From the NCBI RefSeq assembly GCF_000812865.1, contig NZ_JSYL01000001.1, positions 1-64,000 of the forward strand: a DNA stretch of 64,000 nt, read 5' to 3'. Source of the stretch: Kaistella jeonii (GTDB lineage: Bacteria > Bacteroidota > Bacteroidia > Flavobacteriales > Weeksellaceae). The notes under the pieces were generated by a model that saw only the letters and a program-made list of their open reading frames with translations, searched no databases and was not told the origin of the DNA. The first letter of the stretch is position 1. The number at the start of each line of letters is the position of its first letter. The position numbers and the translations under genes are program-made. Shown here piece by piece: positions 6,491 through 15,351 of the stretch.

Positions 6491-8716
6491 TTAAAACTTC
6501 ACGTTCATCGTCATTTCTTTGCCATCACGTAAAATCGTAACCGGAAGTTCATCGCCTGAATTTATTTTCGCCAGACAATCCATATAACTGTAAACTTCTT
6601 TCACCACACATTTCCCAATCCTTAATAAAATATCTGCAGACTGAATTCCAGCATTTGAAGCGGGGCGGTTTTCGGTAACACCATCGATGTGAAGTCCGTC
6701 TTTCGTATCGGCATAACTTGGCATAATTCCGAGAGTTACTTTGTATTTCGGAACGGCTTTGCTCGCAGAAATTTTGGTTTTCGTAAAAGGAATATTTTGT
6801 TCCGAAGCTAAACCATTGGCAAGATTGAAAACATAACTTGTAATGTTTTTCAAACCGGTGAAATTAATTTTGTCGGTGTCATCGGTTGGTTTGTGGTAAT
6901 CGCTGTGCGTGCCGGTAAACAGGAATAAAACAGGAATATTTTTCAGATAAAAACTCGTGTGATCAGAAGGTCCAACTCCAGAACTGTCAACTGCTAAATT
7001 AAATCCGGCAGGTTTATATTTCTTAATGATTTCCCCGAAAACAGGAGAGGTTCCGACGCCACCAACGGTTAAATCTTTGTTTTTATTTAATCTTCCAACC
7101 ATATCCAGATTGATCATTGCAACCACGCTTGGATATTTTGATTTGATGCTTTCAGCAAAAACTTTCGAACCCATCAAACCATCTTCTTCGCCGGAAAAAA
7201 GGGCGAAAACATAATTGGCATTTTCTTTTGCTTTATTTTGAGAAAATATTCGCGCCAGTTCTAAAACGGCAGAAACTCCGGAAGCATTATCATCTGCGCC
7301 GTTGTGAATTTGACCTTCTGAATTCATGAGCGTAGAATTGTGGTGTTCATTCAAACCCAAATGATCATAATGGGCGCCAATAACAATAGTTTTAGCCGCT
7401 TTGTTATCCAAGTAACCAATTACGTTTCTGGTATTGACTTTCACCGAAGATTGGTCTTCGTGTGGATTTAGCTTTACATCATAAGAAAAAGTCTGGGTAT
7501 AATTTTTTCCATCTAAAGGTTTCAACTTTAAATTTTGAAATTCTTTTGAAATATATTCTGAAGCTTTATCTTCGCCTTCACTTCCCGCAAGTCTTCCTTT
7601 CAATTCATCGGACGCTAAATAAGAAACGGTATTCAAAAGATTTTTTTCTGAAACTAGTTCAGCAGGATCGCTCTCCACCCAGTCTGCCATAAAAACATTC
7701 GTTTCATGGGGCGTTTCACCGTGTCTGTTACTGGAGAAAACAAATTTCTTCCCATCCGGAGAAAACATTGGGAAAGCGTTGAATTCACTTTCGTAGGTAA
7801 TTTGATGAAGGTTCTTTCCATCAAGATCAATTGAATAAATTTGGAAATCATATCCTTTAGTTGAATGATGATTGGAGGAAAATACAATTGATTTATCGGA
7901 AGGATGAAAATAAGGAGACCAGTTTGCTTTTCCTAAATGCGTGATCTGTTTTAAATCGGATCCGTCGATATTCATGGTGTAAATTTCCATTTCAGTTGGC
8001 GCAACCAGATTTTCTGCGAGTAAGTCTTTATAATCTTTTATGCCTTCAGGTGTTTTCGGGCGGGAAGAACGGAAAACTAATTTTTTAGAATCGTGAGAGA
8101 AAAAAGCGCCACCATCATAACCCAATCCAAAAGTGAGTTGTTTTAAATTTTTTCCGTCGATATCCATTCGCCACAATTCCAGATCACCACTTCTTGAAGA
8201 CGTGAAAACAATATATTTTCCATCGGGAGAAACTACAGCTTCTGCATCATATCCTGGAGAATCGGTTAACTTTTTGGTAATCTTGCCGTTTAGATCGGCG
8301 ATATAAATATCAAACTCTGCGTAAACCGGCCAAAGATATTTTCCATCCGTCCGAGGTTTTGGTTTTGCCGGACATTCTTTATTAGACTCAAAAGTGGAGG
8401 CGTAGAGAATATGTTTTCCATCGGGCATAAAAAACGAACAGGTTGTTCTGCCTTCGCCGTTTGAAATACGCTGCAAATCTTTGGTGCCAATATTTTTTTT
8501 GGTAAGATCTAAAAGATAAATCTGATCGCAATGCGCACCAATCAAAGGATTTGTAACCTGCATGGTAAGTTTCTTGCTGTCGGGCGAAAAATAAGCTTCT
8601 GCATTATCGCCACCAAAAGTTAATTTCTGAATATTTTTCAGGTTGACTTCCTGTGAAAAAAAAAAAGATGAAACGCTGAGAAATGCTATTTTTAAAAGAG
8701 ATCTTGAGACAATCAT
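6491..8716 (-). CDS. M28 family zinc peptidase with TolB-like propeller and PDZ
   Basis: 741 residues with a Sec signal peptide (ends FFFSQ). Residues about 30-340 are repeated PD40/WD40-like blades (FSPDSKKL, VSPDGKYIVFTSSR, FSPDGKKFVFSSNR). The peptidase domain follows: GAHYDHLG near residue 447, GADDNASG, SGEEDGLMGS, NLDMVGRL and a final histidine in HSDYHKPTDD give all five zinc ligands and the catalytic glutamate. The C-terminal 90 residues form a PDZ domain (ENRPASNAGIQSADILLRIG). It probably works as an aminopeptidase outside the cytoplasm on peptides held by the propeller. A -7 element lies 24 bases before the ATG. Monocistronic. Confidence 0.88.
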   Translation of the reverse strand: MIVSRSLLKIAFLSVSSFFFSQEVNLKNIQKLTFGGDNAEAYFSPDSKKLTMQVTNPLIGAHCDQIYLLDLTKKNIGTKDLQRISNGEGRTTCSFFMPDGKHILYASTFESNKECPAKPKPRTDGKYLWPVYAEFDIYIADLNGKITKKLTDSPGYDAEAVVSPDGKYIVFTSSRSGDLELWRMDIDGKNLKQLTFGLGYDGGAFFSHDSKKLVFRSSRPKTPEGIKDYKDLLAENLVAPTEMEIYTMNIDGSDLKQITHLGKANWSPYFHPSDKSIVFSSNHHSTKGYDFQIYSIDLDGKNLHQITYESEFNAFPMFSPDGKKFVFSSNRHGETPHETNVFMADWVESDPAELVSEKNLLNTVSYLASDELKGRLAGSEGEDKASEYISKEFQNLKLKPLDGKNYTQTFSYDVKLNPHEDQSSVKVNTRNVIGYLDNKAAKTIVIGAHYDHLGLNEHHNSTLMNSEGQIHNGADDNASGVSAVLELARIFSQNKAKENANYVFALFSGEEDGLMGSKVFAESIKSKYPSVVAMINLDMVGRLNKNKDLTVGGVGTSPVFGEIIKKYKPAGFNLAVDSSGVGPSDHTSFYLKNIPVLFLFTGTHSDYHKPTDDTDKINFTGLKNITSYVFNLANGLASEQNIPFTKTKISASKAVPKYKVTLGIMPSYADTKDGLHIDGVTENRPASNAGIQSADILLRIGKCVVKEVYSYMDCLAKINSGDELPVTILRDGKEMTMNVKF

Positions 8717-8739
8717 TTGAATTTATATTTTAGTTTACT

Positions 8740-8747
8740 CAAATATA
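8740..8747 (-). promoter_or_regulatory. -7 element for the M28 peptidase gene
   Basis: TATATTTG on the minus strand matches the Bacteroidota consensus TAnnTTTG exactly, 24 bases before the ATG. Confidence 0.5.
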
Positions 8748-8757
8748 GGTAAATAAA

Positions 8758-8781
8758 AAATCGCAGAAAAATCTGCGATTT
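8758..8781 (-). terminator. Terminator of tamL
   Basis: TCGCAGA-aaaa-TCTGCGA (8761-8778) with flanking A-run/T-run lies just after the tamL stop codon on the minus strand. Confidence 0.7.
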
Positions 8782-8787
8782 GTACTT

Positions 8788-11355
8788 TTAAAAGGGATAA
8801 CCGAAAGCAAAATTAAGTACAGGTTGCAATGGTTTCCAGTTTTTAATGACCCATCGGTCACCTGAAGGTTGGTTGGGATCATAAACTTTATATGCTGCAT
8901 CTAAACGCAAAGTGATATACGCAACATTTATCCTTAAACCAAGTCCGGTCCCAACTCCCATTTGGGATAAAAATTTCTTGAATTTGAAATCATCACCAAA
9001 TCCATTGTCTTTTAAACTCCAGATATTTCCGGCATCAACGAAAGCAGCTCCTTCAAACATTTTGGTAAAAGGCAATCTGTATTCAATATTCGTGGTGAGT
9101 TTGATATTATCCATAATGTAAGAACGAACTTTTTCATCGAGTTGAGAATCAGCTGGTCCTAAACCGCCGAAAACCCGCCAAGCTCTGATATCATTGGAAC
9201 CTCCATTAAAATAAGATCTTACAAAAGGCATTGAACTCGAATTACCATACGGAATTCCGACCCCGATAAACTGTCTCAAAGCCAAAGTATGTTTGCCATT
9301 GAATAAGCTGAAATATTTTCTGACATCAATATCGAATTTTACAAACTGGGAATAAGGAATGTTAAAAATACTTCTGGTCTTACCGGAAACGACCCCATCA
9401 ATTTTTTCTTTGCTGTTGAAAAGACTGAAGATATTTCCGGCAGTTTCTACTTTCGCATTTAAATAGAAAGGATTTGGTCGGTCTTTTTTCCCGATTTCAT
9501 TATAAATAAAATTATAGATCATGGAAGAAATTAGAACATCTTGCGTTTGTCGGTCTTTGTTGATCAAGGATTGTAAAAAAGTATTGTAGAGCGTTAACTG
9601 ATCTCCTGAAAGTGAATTTTGATAGTTACCATCGCTTACAATCAACGCGGATAAATCATCTGAACTGATCTTGTTGTCGATAAAATCCTGGTATAAAGTA
9701 GGAGAGTAGCTCTGAAATAATTCATTTCTGACATCCCGATCGGCTGGAAAAAAATCGTAATATTTATCTTTATTTCTAGTAAGACTCAGCTGACTATTAA
9801 ACAAAGAAAGCCGGTGCGTCACGACATCATTTACATTGGCAAAATAGTTTAAACTTCCATTAAAGTTGATCCTTCCCAAACCGATATTATCCTGAACCGA
9901 AGTTCCTAAAATAATGGAAGAATTGGGTGAATATTTTTTTGGAATCAGTTTCCAGGTTTTAAAAGGCAACAAAAGCCGTGGAAAATTGAGGGAAACCTGG
10001 GCGGAAATTTCGTACGCCAAATCTCTTTTACTCGGATCTTTCGTACTGGTAACAGAACCAAAAGTACCGGAAAGACTTGTGGTTAAATTTTCGGCACCTC
10101 CAAAAACATTCCGACTTGTAAGATCTACAGAAGGTGAAATCCCGAAATTTAAAATCTGAGAATAATTAATATCGGTAGAAACTTTGAAATCATACTTTGA
10201 TAAAGGGGCGAGATAATAACTGATGTCTAAAATACTATCATTTTCTTTCCGCAGATTTTCATCATATTTAATGATGCTGAAATTATTCATTGCTGCAATA
10301 TTCCGTTTCGTAAGATCTAGATTTTTTTGGTCATAAATTTCTCCTTTCTTCAGAATGACGGGTCTCCAAAGCGACCTGATCTTATACTGATCATCGAGTT
10401 TGTAAAAATTAATTCCCAAAAGCGAATCTTTCACGGTGTTTGCGGTATCTGCCAGTTTCCCGAGAAGATGAACTTTGATATCACCAATAGTGGTCTGTTT
10501 GAAAGGCGAATCCACAGAATCCTTATGAATATCCATCGTGAGGGGAACATTTTTTCTGCTTTGAAGCGTATCTGCAGTAAAATAAATATCTTCGTTGGAA
10601 CTATTGAATTTGTAGTAGCCACGATTTTTCATAACTTCATTGATCCTTTGAACCTCTTTCTCTAAAACGCTTTGATCTAAAATGTTTTTGCCTTTGATCA
10701 AACTTTTATTCAGATCCTCTTCATAAATTCCTTTAATCGCAGGATCTGGAATGTTGTAATAATAATCGCTAATTTTTGTAGCGTCTTTGTGAGTGATCAA
10801 ATAATTTGACTGTGCTTTTTTTGCGGCAGAATCCAAATCGTTGCTGAATTTTACATCGGTGTCCCAATATCCACGGTAAACTAAAAATTTTCTGATAGAA
10901 TTGGCGCTCGTTTCCGTCTTTCCCTGATCCAAAATGACAGGAGGTTGACCAATATTGTGCATGAATCGTTCGAAAAATAAACTTTTGCCGGTGTATTCTG
11001 GATGTTTATATTTAATAAAAAGAGAATCCCTAAGTTTCTGATCTCTCATATCCGACGGATAAGTCATGTACTCATTCAAAATAGAATCATATTTCGGACT
11101 CGTGGAATTATAAAACCAAAGGCCAACCGGGAAAAGATACAGTGCTTTTTTATTTGGTTTTTGACTTACATAATTAGGAATCTCATCGTCGTATACTTTG
11201 CCGTCTTGAAATTTAAAAGTATTTTTTGTCAAAAGATATTCACCTTGAGGTACTTTTTTTGTCGTACTACAAGCATATAGAAAGAGTACAGTCATTGCAG
11301 ATGAAAAAAATAAGTAATACTTTTGAAAATATTTAGAAAAATGCTTACGGCTCAT
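8788..11355 (-). CDS. tamL: TamL, Omp85-family outer-membrane lipoprotein
   Basis: 855 residues. Lipoprotein signal with cysteine 29 (FLYACSTTKK), then POTRA-like segments (residues about 60-380, with repeated GIYEEDLNKSLIKGKNILDQ-type patterns), then a 16-strand Omp85 barrel ending in aromatic F (NFAFGYPF). Signature barrel motifs are FVRSYFNGGSNDIRAW, typical of TamA-type proteins (GGxxSvRG/W), and DAGNIW. In Bacteroidota this lipoprotein form (TamL) replaces TamA and works with TamB in moving proteins or lipids to the outer membrane. Its start codon overlaps the start of the divergent methyltransferase gene by 15 bases. A downstream start at M21 would destroy the signal peptide n-region. 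Confidence 0.87.
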   Translation of the reverse strand: MSRKHFSKYFQKYYLFFSSAMTVLFLYACSTTKKVPQGEYLLTKNTFKFQDGKVYDDEIPNYVSQKPNKKALYLFPVGLWFYNSTSPKYDSILNEYMTYPSDMRDQKLRDSLFIKYKHPEYTGKSLFFERFMHNIGQPPVILDQGKTETSANSIRKFLVYRGYWDTDVKFSNDLDSAAKKAQSNYLITHKDATKISDYYYNIPDPAIKGIYEEDLNKSLIKGKNILDQSVLEKEVQRINEVMKNRGYYKFNSSNEDIYFTADTLQSRKNVPLTMDIHKDSVDSPFKQTTIGDIKVHLLGKLADTANTVKDSLLGINFYKLDDQYKIRSLWRPVILKKGEIYDQKNLDLTKRNIAAMNNFSIIKYDENLRKENDSILDISYYLAPLSKYDFKVSTDINYSQILNFGISPSVDLTSRNVFGGAENLTTSLSGTFGSVTSTKDPSKRDLAYEISAQVSLNFPRLLLPFKTWKLIPKKYSPNSSIILGTSVQDNIGLGRINFNGSLNYFANVNDVVTHRLSLFNSQLSLTRNKDKYYDFFPADRDVRNELFQSYSPTLYQDFIDNKISSDDLSALIVSDGNYQNSLSGDQLTLYNTFLQSLINKDRQTQDVLISSMIYNFIYNEIGKKDRPNPFYLNAKVETAGNIFSLFNSKEKIDGVVSGKTRSIFNIPYSQFVKFDIDVRKYFSLFNGKHTLALRQFIGVGIPYGNSSSMPFVRSYFNGGSNDIRAWRVFGGLGPADSQLDEKVRSYIMDNIKLTTNIEYRLPFTKMFEGAAFVDAGNIWSLKDNGFGDDFKFKKFLSQMGVGTGLGLRINVAYITLRLDAAYKVYDPNQPSGDRWVIKNWKPLQPVLNFAFGYPF
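11318..11325 (+). promoter_or_regulatory. -7 element for the RNA methyltransferase gene inside tamL
   Basis: TACTTTTG fits TAnnTTTG exactly and lies 15 bases before the ATG at 11341. It sits within the signal-peptide codons of the divergent tamL gene. Confidence 0.45.
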
Positions 11356-12069
11356 AAAATAAAAATTTTACAGTCTTTAGACCAAAAGAAGTTCAGACAA
11401 AAATACAATTTGTTTTTGGTTGAAGGTAACAAAACGGTCAAAGAAATACCATTTTCGGAGTATAAGATCAAAGAAATATTTTCTGTGAATCCCGATTCTT
11501 TATCGGTTGAAACATCTTTGATCACTGAAATCTTACCTTCCGAATTAAAAAAAATAAGTTTTTTGCAACATCCAAAAGATTCTGTCGCAGTGTGTGAATT
11601 AAAGGAGGAAAGAATTTTGGAAAACGATTCCGTTCAAATAATTTTAGATGGAATTCAGGATCCGGGAAATCTTGGTACAATCATTAGACTCGCAGATTGG
11701 TTTGGTATTTCGCAGATCATTTGCAGTGAAGATACCGTTGATTTTTATAATCCCAAAGTTATTCAGGCAAGTATGGGATCATTTCTGCGTGTGAATTTGG
11801 TCTATCAAAATTTGGAAAGCTATCTTAGTAATTGCGATTCTGCAATTATTGGGACTGATATGGATGGAGAAAGTTTTTATGATTATAGTTTCCCGAAAAA
11901 ATTTAATTTAGTTATGGGCAATGAAGGAAACGGAATTCGACCCGAAATCGAAAAATTATTAACCGACAAGATTACTATTCCCAGATTTGGAAAATCACAA
12001 GCCACCGAAAGTTTAAATGTTTCTATGGCAACGGGAATTATTTTGGGACAGATCTTTAACAAAAAATAA
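11341..12069 (+). CDS. SpoU/TrmH-family RNA 2'-O-methyltransferase
   Basis: 242 residues from ATG 11341 (MLTAHKIKILQSLDQKKFR). An in-frame TTG six codons earlier is less likely because the conserved N-terminus begins here. N-terminal RNA-binding substrate domain (residues 1-90), then the SPOUT knot: DGIQDPGNLGTIIRLADWFG, MGNEGNGI and SQATESLNVSMATGIIL are motifs 1-3 of the family. It methylates ribose in tRNA or rRNA, and the target cannot be told from sequence. Its 5' end overlaps the divergent tamL start by 15 bases, so each promoter must lie in or beside the other gene's first codons. A hairpin terminator follows. Confidence 0.9.
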   Translation: MLTAHKIKILQSLDQKKFRQKYNLFLVEGNKTVKEIPFSEYKIKEIFSVNPDSLSVETSLITEILPSELKKISFLQHPKDSVAVCELKEERILENDSVQIILDGIQDPGNLGTIIRLADWFGISQIICSEDTVDFYNPKVIQASMGSFLRVNLVYQNLESYLSNCDSAIIGTDMDGESFYDYSFPKKFNLVMGNEGNGIRPEIEKLLTDKITIPRFGKSQATESLNVSMATGIILGQIFNKK

Positions 12070-12102
12070 AAACCGTCTCGTTTGACAGCGAGACGGTTTG
12101 GT
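12067..12102. terminator. Bidirectional terminator between convergent genes
   Basis: AACCGTCTCG (12071-12080) pairs with CGAGACGGTT (12089-12098) around TTTGACAG. It separates the methyltransferase gene from the convergent gene ending at 12103. Confidence 0.75.
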
Positions 12103-12600
12103 TTATATCAGTTGTTCCATACTGGAAGTTGTTCTGCTTTTTTGGTAATTTTCTAGTTTTTGACGTATAAATCTCAATATGATCGGCGCTAAATAAATTA
12201 AAGCTAAACCGATGGCTTTCTTTTTCCAGTTCGTATTGCGCAGGTTCTTTTTGGCAAAATTCCCGACAAAAGTTACGGCGGCAATTTTCAAGGTGTTTTC
12301 GATAACATTTAGTCCGGCACCGCTTTTCGCAAATCCAAGAACGGAATGTCTGCTTAGTAAGGAGTCCTTCACAGTGTTTGAAACTTCTTTAAAAATTTCC
12401 TGTGTTTTTAAGGCAACTTTTGTTTCACCATCCGGTTGAATCTCCGACTTCAGATATTTGTCGGTAAAACCATGCGTGAGTGCACTCAAACTTTCTTTTG
12501 TGTTTTCAAAAGTAAGCAACTCTTCCATCCCCGAAATATCTTTTTTTAGTAAAGCCTTTTTTCTTCGAAGTTCTTCCAGGCTTTCGTATTTGTTTCCCAT
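12103..12600 (-). CDS. Conserved protein of unknown function (stress cluster)
   Basis: 165 residues. An N-terminal charged, coiled-coil-like helix (residues 1-40, SLEELRRKKALLKKDISGMEE) is followed by a middle helical part with NTVKDSLLSRHSVLG, and a hydrophobic segment near residues 128-145 (AIGLALIYLAPIILRFIRQ) that should sit in the inner membrane. No family recognised. It follows the holin-like gene by four bases and the YtxH gene by about 400, all on the same strand, so it probably works in the same envelope-stress setting. Confidence 0.6.
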   Translation of the reverse strand: MGNKYESLEELRRKKALLKKDISGMEELLTFENTKESLSALTHGFTDKYLKSEIQPDGETKVALKTQEIFKEVSNTVKDSLLSRHSVLGFAKSGAGLNVIENTLKIAAVTFVGNFAKKNLRNTNWKKKAIGLALIYLAPIILRFIRQKLENYQKSRTTSSMEQLI

Positions 12601-12604
12601 AATA

Positions 12605-12913
12605 TTAATCGTCTAAAGATTCAAGAATTTTATTAGCCACTTTGTTCTTAATCGTTTTTCTGTTCATTAAAACAACAATTAAAATCAAAAGAAAACAGCC
12701 CGCTACGATGAGCAGTCCATAACCATAGTTATGTAGGTATGTTCCAATGAGGAAACCAATCCCAAAAAGGAGGAGAAGCACAAAAAAGAGTAATGAAAAC
12801 AAACCCAAAATAATGTAAATTGCTGTTCCCAAAATGGTTACCACTTTCTCGGTGGCTTCTAACTTGAGTAAATCTGCTCTTTTATAGGCATATTCTTTAA
12901 TAAGATCCAACAT
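12605..12913 (-). CDS. Holin-superfamily-like (Phage_holin_3_6) membrane protein
   Basis: 102 residues. An amphipathic N-terminal helix (LIKEYAYKRADLLKLEATEK) is followed by two long membrane segments (about 25-55 and 62-84) with a short GTYLHNYGYG turn and a basic tail. This layout is that of the Phage_holin_3_6 family, which despite the name is found in chromosomal stress clusters with YtxH proteins. Nothing phage-like is nearby. Probably a structural inner-membrane stress protein. Function inferred from family and neighbours only. Confidence 0.7.
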   Translation of the reverse strand: MLDLIKEYAYKRADLLKLEATEKVVTILGTAIYIILGLFSLLFFVLLLLFGIGFLIGTYLHNYGYGLLIVAGCFLLILIVVLMNRKTIKNKVANKILESLDD

Positions 12914-12939
12914 GCTTTAATTTTTTATAAAGTTACAAA

Positions 12940-12970
12940 AAAAAGGAACTTATGATTAAGTTCCTTTTTA
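12940..12970 (-). terminator. Terminator after the YtxH gene
   Basis: AAAAAGGAACTT-atgatt-AAGTTCCTTTTT is a strong symmetric hairpin downstream of the YtxH stop codon. The next two genes therefore probably have their own promoter. Confidence 0.7.
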
Positions 12971-12995
12971 TTAAGAGAATAAAACGGAAATTAAT

Positions 12996-13382
12996 TTAAG
13001 ATTTCAATCCGTCTAATTCGTTTTCAACGTCTTTCACTACTTCAGTAGTTTTTGCGATCGCCTGATCTTTGTATTTGTCATAACCGTCTTTCACAGAAGT
13101 TACTACTTTGTCAGCAGTTTCCTTGAACTGAGAAGAAATGTTACCATACTGATCTTTCACTTTGTTAGAAACATCTTGATATTGCTCTTTTGCTTTCTCA
13201 GAAACTTTTCCGTACTGATCAACTGCCTGATCTTTCAAGTCGCTCGCTTTAGTTTTGATTTTTTTTCTTGTTTCAGTTCCTTCTTCCGGCGCGTAAAGCA
13301 TTCCTAATACTACACCTGCTGCAGCACCTGCAAGCAAACCAGCTAATACTCCTGCTACATTGTTATTACCTTTTTTTGACAT
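12996..13382 (-). CDS. YtxH domain general stress protein
   Basis: 128 residues. An N-terminal glycine/alanine-rich membrane segment (NVAGVLAGLLAGAAAGVVLGMLYAPEEG) with the LYAP-x-x-G-x-x-x-R motif of YtxH proteins is followed by about 90 residues of amphipathic helix with 11-residue-type repeats (DQYGKVSEKAKEQYQDVSNK), like LEA/apolipoprotein-type stress proteins. It probably coats membranes or stabilises proteins under stress. It is separated from the two genes behind it by a terminator. Confidence 0.8.
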   Translation of the reverse strand: MSKKGNNNVAGVLAGLLAGAAAGVVLGMLYAPEEGTETRKKIKTKASDLKDQAVDQYGKVSEKAKEQYQDVSNKVKDQYGNISSQFKETADKVVTSVKDGYDKYKDQAIAKTTEVVKDVENELDGLKS

Positions 13383-13484
13383 CTTAGTTAATTTTTAATA
13401 GTTAATAAATATAATTGATGATTTCAATCTCTTATAAAGTTACAATTAATATACCATTGTTGCCATTCGATTTCTTAAAATATG

Positions 13485-14159
13485 TTAAATGTCATGAAGG
13501 TGTGAGATTATAAGAGCAATTGTTTCTTTCTTAGACAAATGCGTATTGTCAATTAAGATGGCGTCATCTGCCTTTCGAAGTGGTGCAACTTCTCGCTCGC
13601 TGTCTGTTTTGTCACGACTGGTCAAATTGTGCATTACTGACATTTCGTCCGTTTCAATTCCTAAAGATTGCAACTCCACGAATCTTCTTCTGGTTCGCTC
13701 TTCCACACTTGCGGTAAGAAAAAATTTGTAATCTGCATTTGGCAGCACTACGGTTCCTATGTCGCGACCGTCTAATATAACACCGCCTTTTTTTGCAATT
13801 TCCCGTTGCGTTTCTAAAAGAAAATCTCGTACTTCTTTTTGACAGGCAATCAAGCTTACGTTCGCTGCGACTTCATTGCTTCTGATTTGCTGAGAGATGT
13901 CTTTTCCATTAAGAAACATCACAAGTTCTTTATCAATAGGTTTAAATTCTAGCTGGATTTCATTCAACCTGCTAAATAATTCCGGTAAATTAATTTCACC
14001 GTCTCTATTCAAACAATTTTGAAGGGCGAAATAAGTAATTCCCCTGTAAAGGGCACCAGTGTCCATGTGAACAAGACCAAGTTCTTGCGCGATTATTTTG
14101 GAAATCGAACTTTTTCCAGTGGATGAATAGCCGTCGATAGCGATTACGGGTTTTCTCAT
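13485..14159 (-). CDS. cmk: Cytidylate kinase
   Basis: 224 residues, usual length. P-loop GYSSTGKSS at residues 9-17, DTGALYRG (31-38), ILDGRDIGTVV and the lid region FLTASVEERTRRRF are the family motifs. It converts CMP and dCMP to diphosphates in the cytoplasm. It lies just downstream of porQ on the same strand with a 60-base gap, the order seen in many flavobacteria, so co-transcription is likely. Confidence 0.96.
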   Translation of the reverse strand: MRKPVIAIDGYSSTGKSSISKIIAQELGLVHMDTGALYRGITYFALQNCLNRDGEINLPELFSRLNEIQLEFKPIDKELVMFLNGKDISQQIRSNEVAANVSLIACQKEVRDFLLETQREIAKKGGVILDGRDIGTVVLPNADYKFFLTASVEERTRRRFVELQSLGIETDEMSVMHNLTSRDKTDSEREVAPLRKADDAILIDNTHLSKKETIALIISHLHDI

Positions 14160-14219
14160 AGCGCTAATTTCCTGATTTTTTTTGGAGAGGGCAAATTAAT
14201 TGATGTTCTGTGGAAAGAA

Positions 14220-15218
14220 TTATCTTCTATTTCCACTCACTTCAATTAAATCTAAAGTCAATCCGAACATATTAACGTTCGAAGAATTGTGATACCGAAT
14301 ATGGGCATAATCAAAACGGAAAGAAGAAATTTTAATTCCAAATCCCGCAGAAAGTCCAGCAAAACTTCGTTGATCTAAAACCGCAAGTTCATTACCACGC
14401 TTTACATTATAACCAAATCTGATATTAAAATTCTGCTCTGGAAAAAGTTCTGCTCCAAGCGAAAAATGATCCGCAACTTTTCTTCCAAAGTTTACTTCCT
14501 GACCATTATTATTAAAATCCTGAGAAATATTTAATTTTTGCAAATCATGTGCAGTGATCGTTAATGCCACTGGAAAATCATCTAAAATTTTGGTATAACC
14601 CAAATCGACCCGAAATGCGACATCTTCTCGAACTCCATTAAAAGGTTTGAACTGATACCCAAAATTACGGAATACCAATGCCAAAGTTTCTTTAGATTGT
14701 GTGTTATGATAGGTGACTCCTGCAGTTCCGACGACTGCCATTGAGGTGTAATTATCAATTCTTGAGGTAACGAAATTTGTTCCGCCTGCAATCGTCCAGT
14801 TTTCATCAAATTGATACGCATAACCAACTCCGACAGAAGCGTCCATCGCACCAAATTCACCATCGATTGTTGCACTTTCGTCTGTTCTCGGCATTCTTCC
14901 ATAATCCATATATCTCGCATTAAAGGAAACTAGATGCGCTTCACCCAAGTTTTTTACAAAAGTGATGGTTCCATATTTGGAGTCGGCGAGATAAGAGGCA
15001 AAATTTAAAGCGATCATTTGATCCTGGTCCAGATTCATTAATCCCGGATTCACACCTGCAAAACTTACGTCGTAATCTCTAACGGAAACTGCGTCACCAC
15101 CTAAAGCAGCCTGTCTTGCCGACACGGGAATATTTAGAAATGGGTAAACGTTTGTCCCTTCCTGGGCAAACAAAATCACAGATAAAAATAGAAAAGAAAG
15201 GAAGGTAGATTTTTTCAA
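14220..15218 (-). CDS. porQ: Type IX secretion system outer-membrane protein PorQ
   Basis: 332 residues. Signal peptide (ends ILFAQ), then a FadL-like beta-barrel opening with VYPFLNIPVSARQAALGGDAVSVRDYD, the PorQ pattern (compare PorV), and ending LTLDLIEVSGNRR. In type IX secretion PorQ belongs to the outer-membrane modules near the cargo-attachment complex. It sits next to cmk. No other type IX gene is in the window, which is normal because these genes are scattered. PorV is a close alternative but has a different N-terminus. Confidence 0.85.
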   Translation of the reverse strand: MKKSTFLSFLFLSVILFAQEGTNVYPFLNIPVSARQAALGGDAVSVRDYDVSFAGVNPGLMNLDQDQMIALNFASYLADSKYGTITFVKNLGEAHLVSFNARYMDYGRMPRTDESATIDGEFGAMDASVGVGYAYQFDENWTIAGGTNFVTSRIDNYTSMAVVGTAGVTYHNTQSKETLALVFRNFGYQFKPFNGVREDVAFRVDLGYTKILDDFPVALTITAHDLQKLNISQDFNNNGQEVNFGRKVADHFSLGAELFPEQNFNIRFGYNVKRGNELAVLDQRSFAGLSAGFGIKISSFRFDYAHIRYHNSSNVNMFGLTLDLIEVSGNRR

Positions 15219-15315
15219 ATTGGTGTTTATTAGGGCAAAAATAATTCTTTTATATAATTTTTGAAAATATTTCTCTGTAAATATAAATCTATTAACGAAA
15301 TTATTTGGGTTTCCT

Positions 15316-15323
15316 TATATTTG
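15316..15323 (+). promoter_or_regulatory. -7 element for pyrH
   Basis: TATATTTG fits TAnnTTTG, 28 bases before the pyrH ATG. It lies in the divergent gap between porQ and pyrH. Confidence 0.55.
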
Positions 15324-15351
15324 CAGAGCAAAAAAAGTAATAAAGTAAAAA

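Noticed and set aside
12605..12913. Phage holin and hence a prophage
   Set aside because: No other phage gene is nearby, and the family is common in chromosomal stress clusters.
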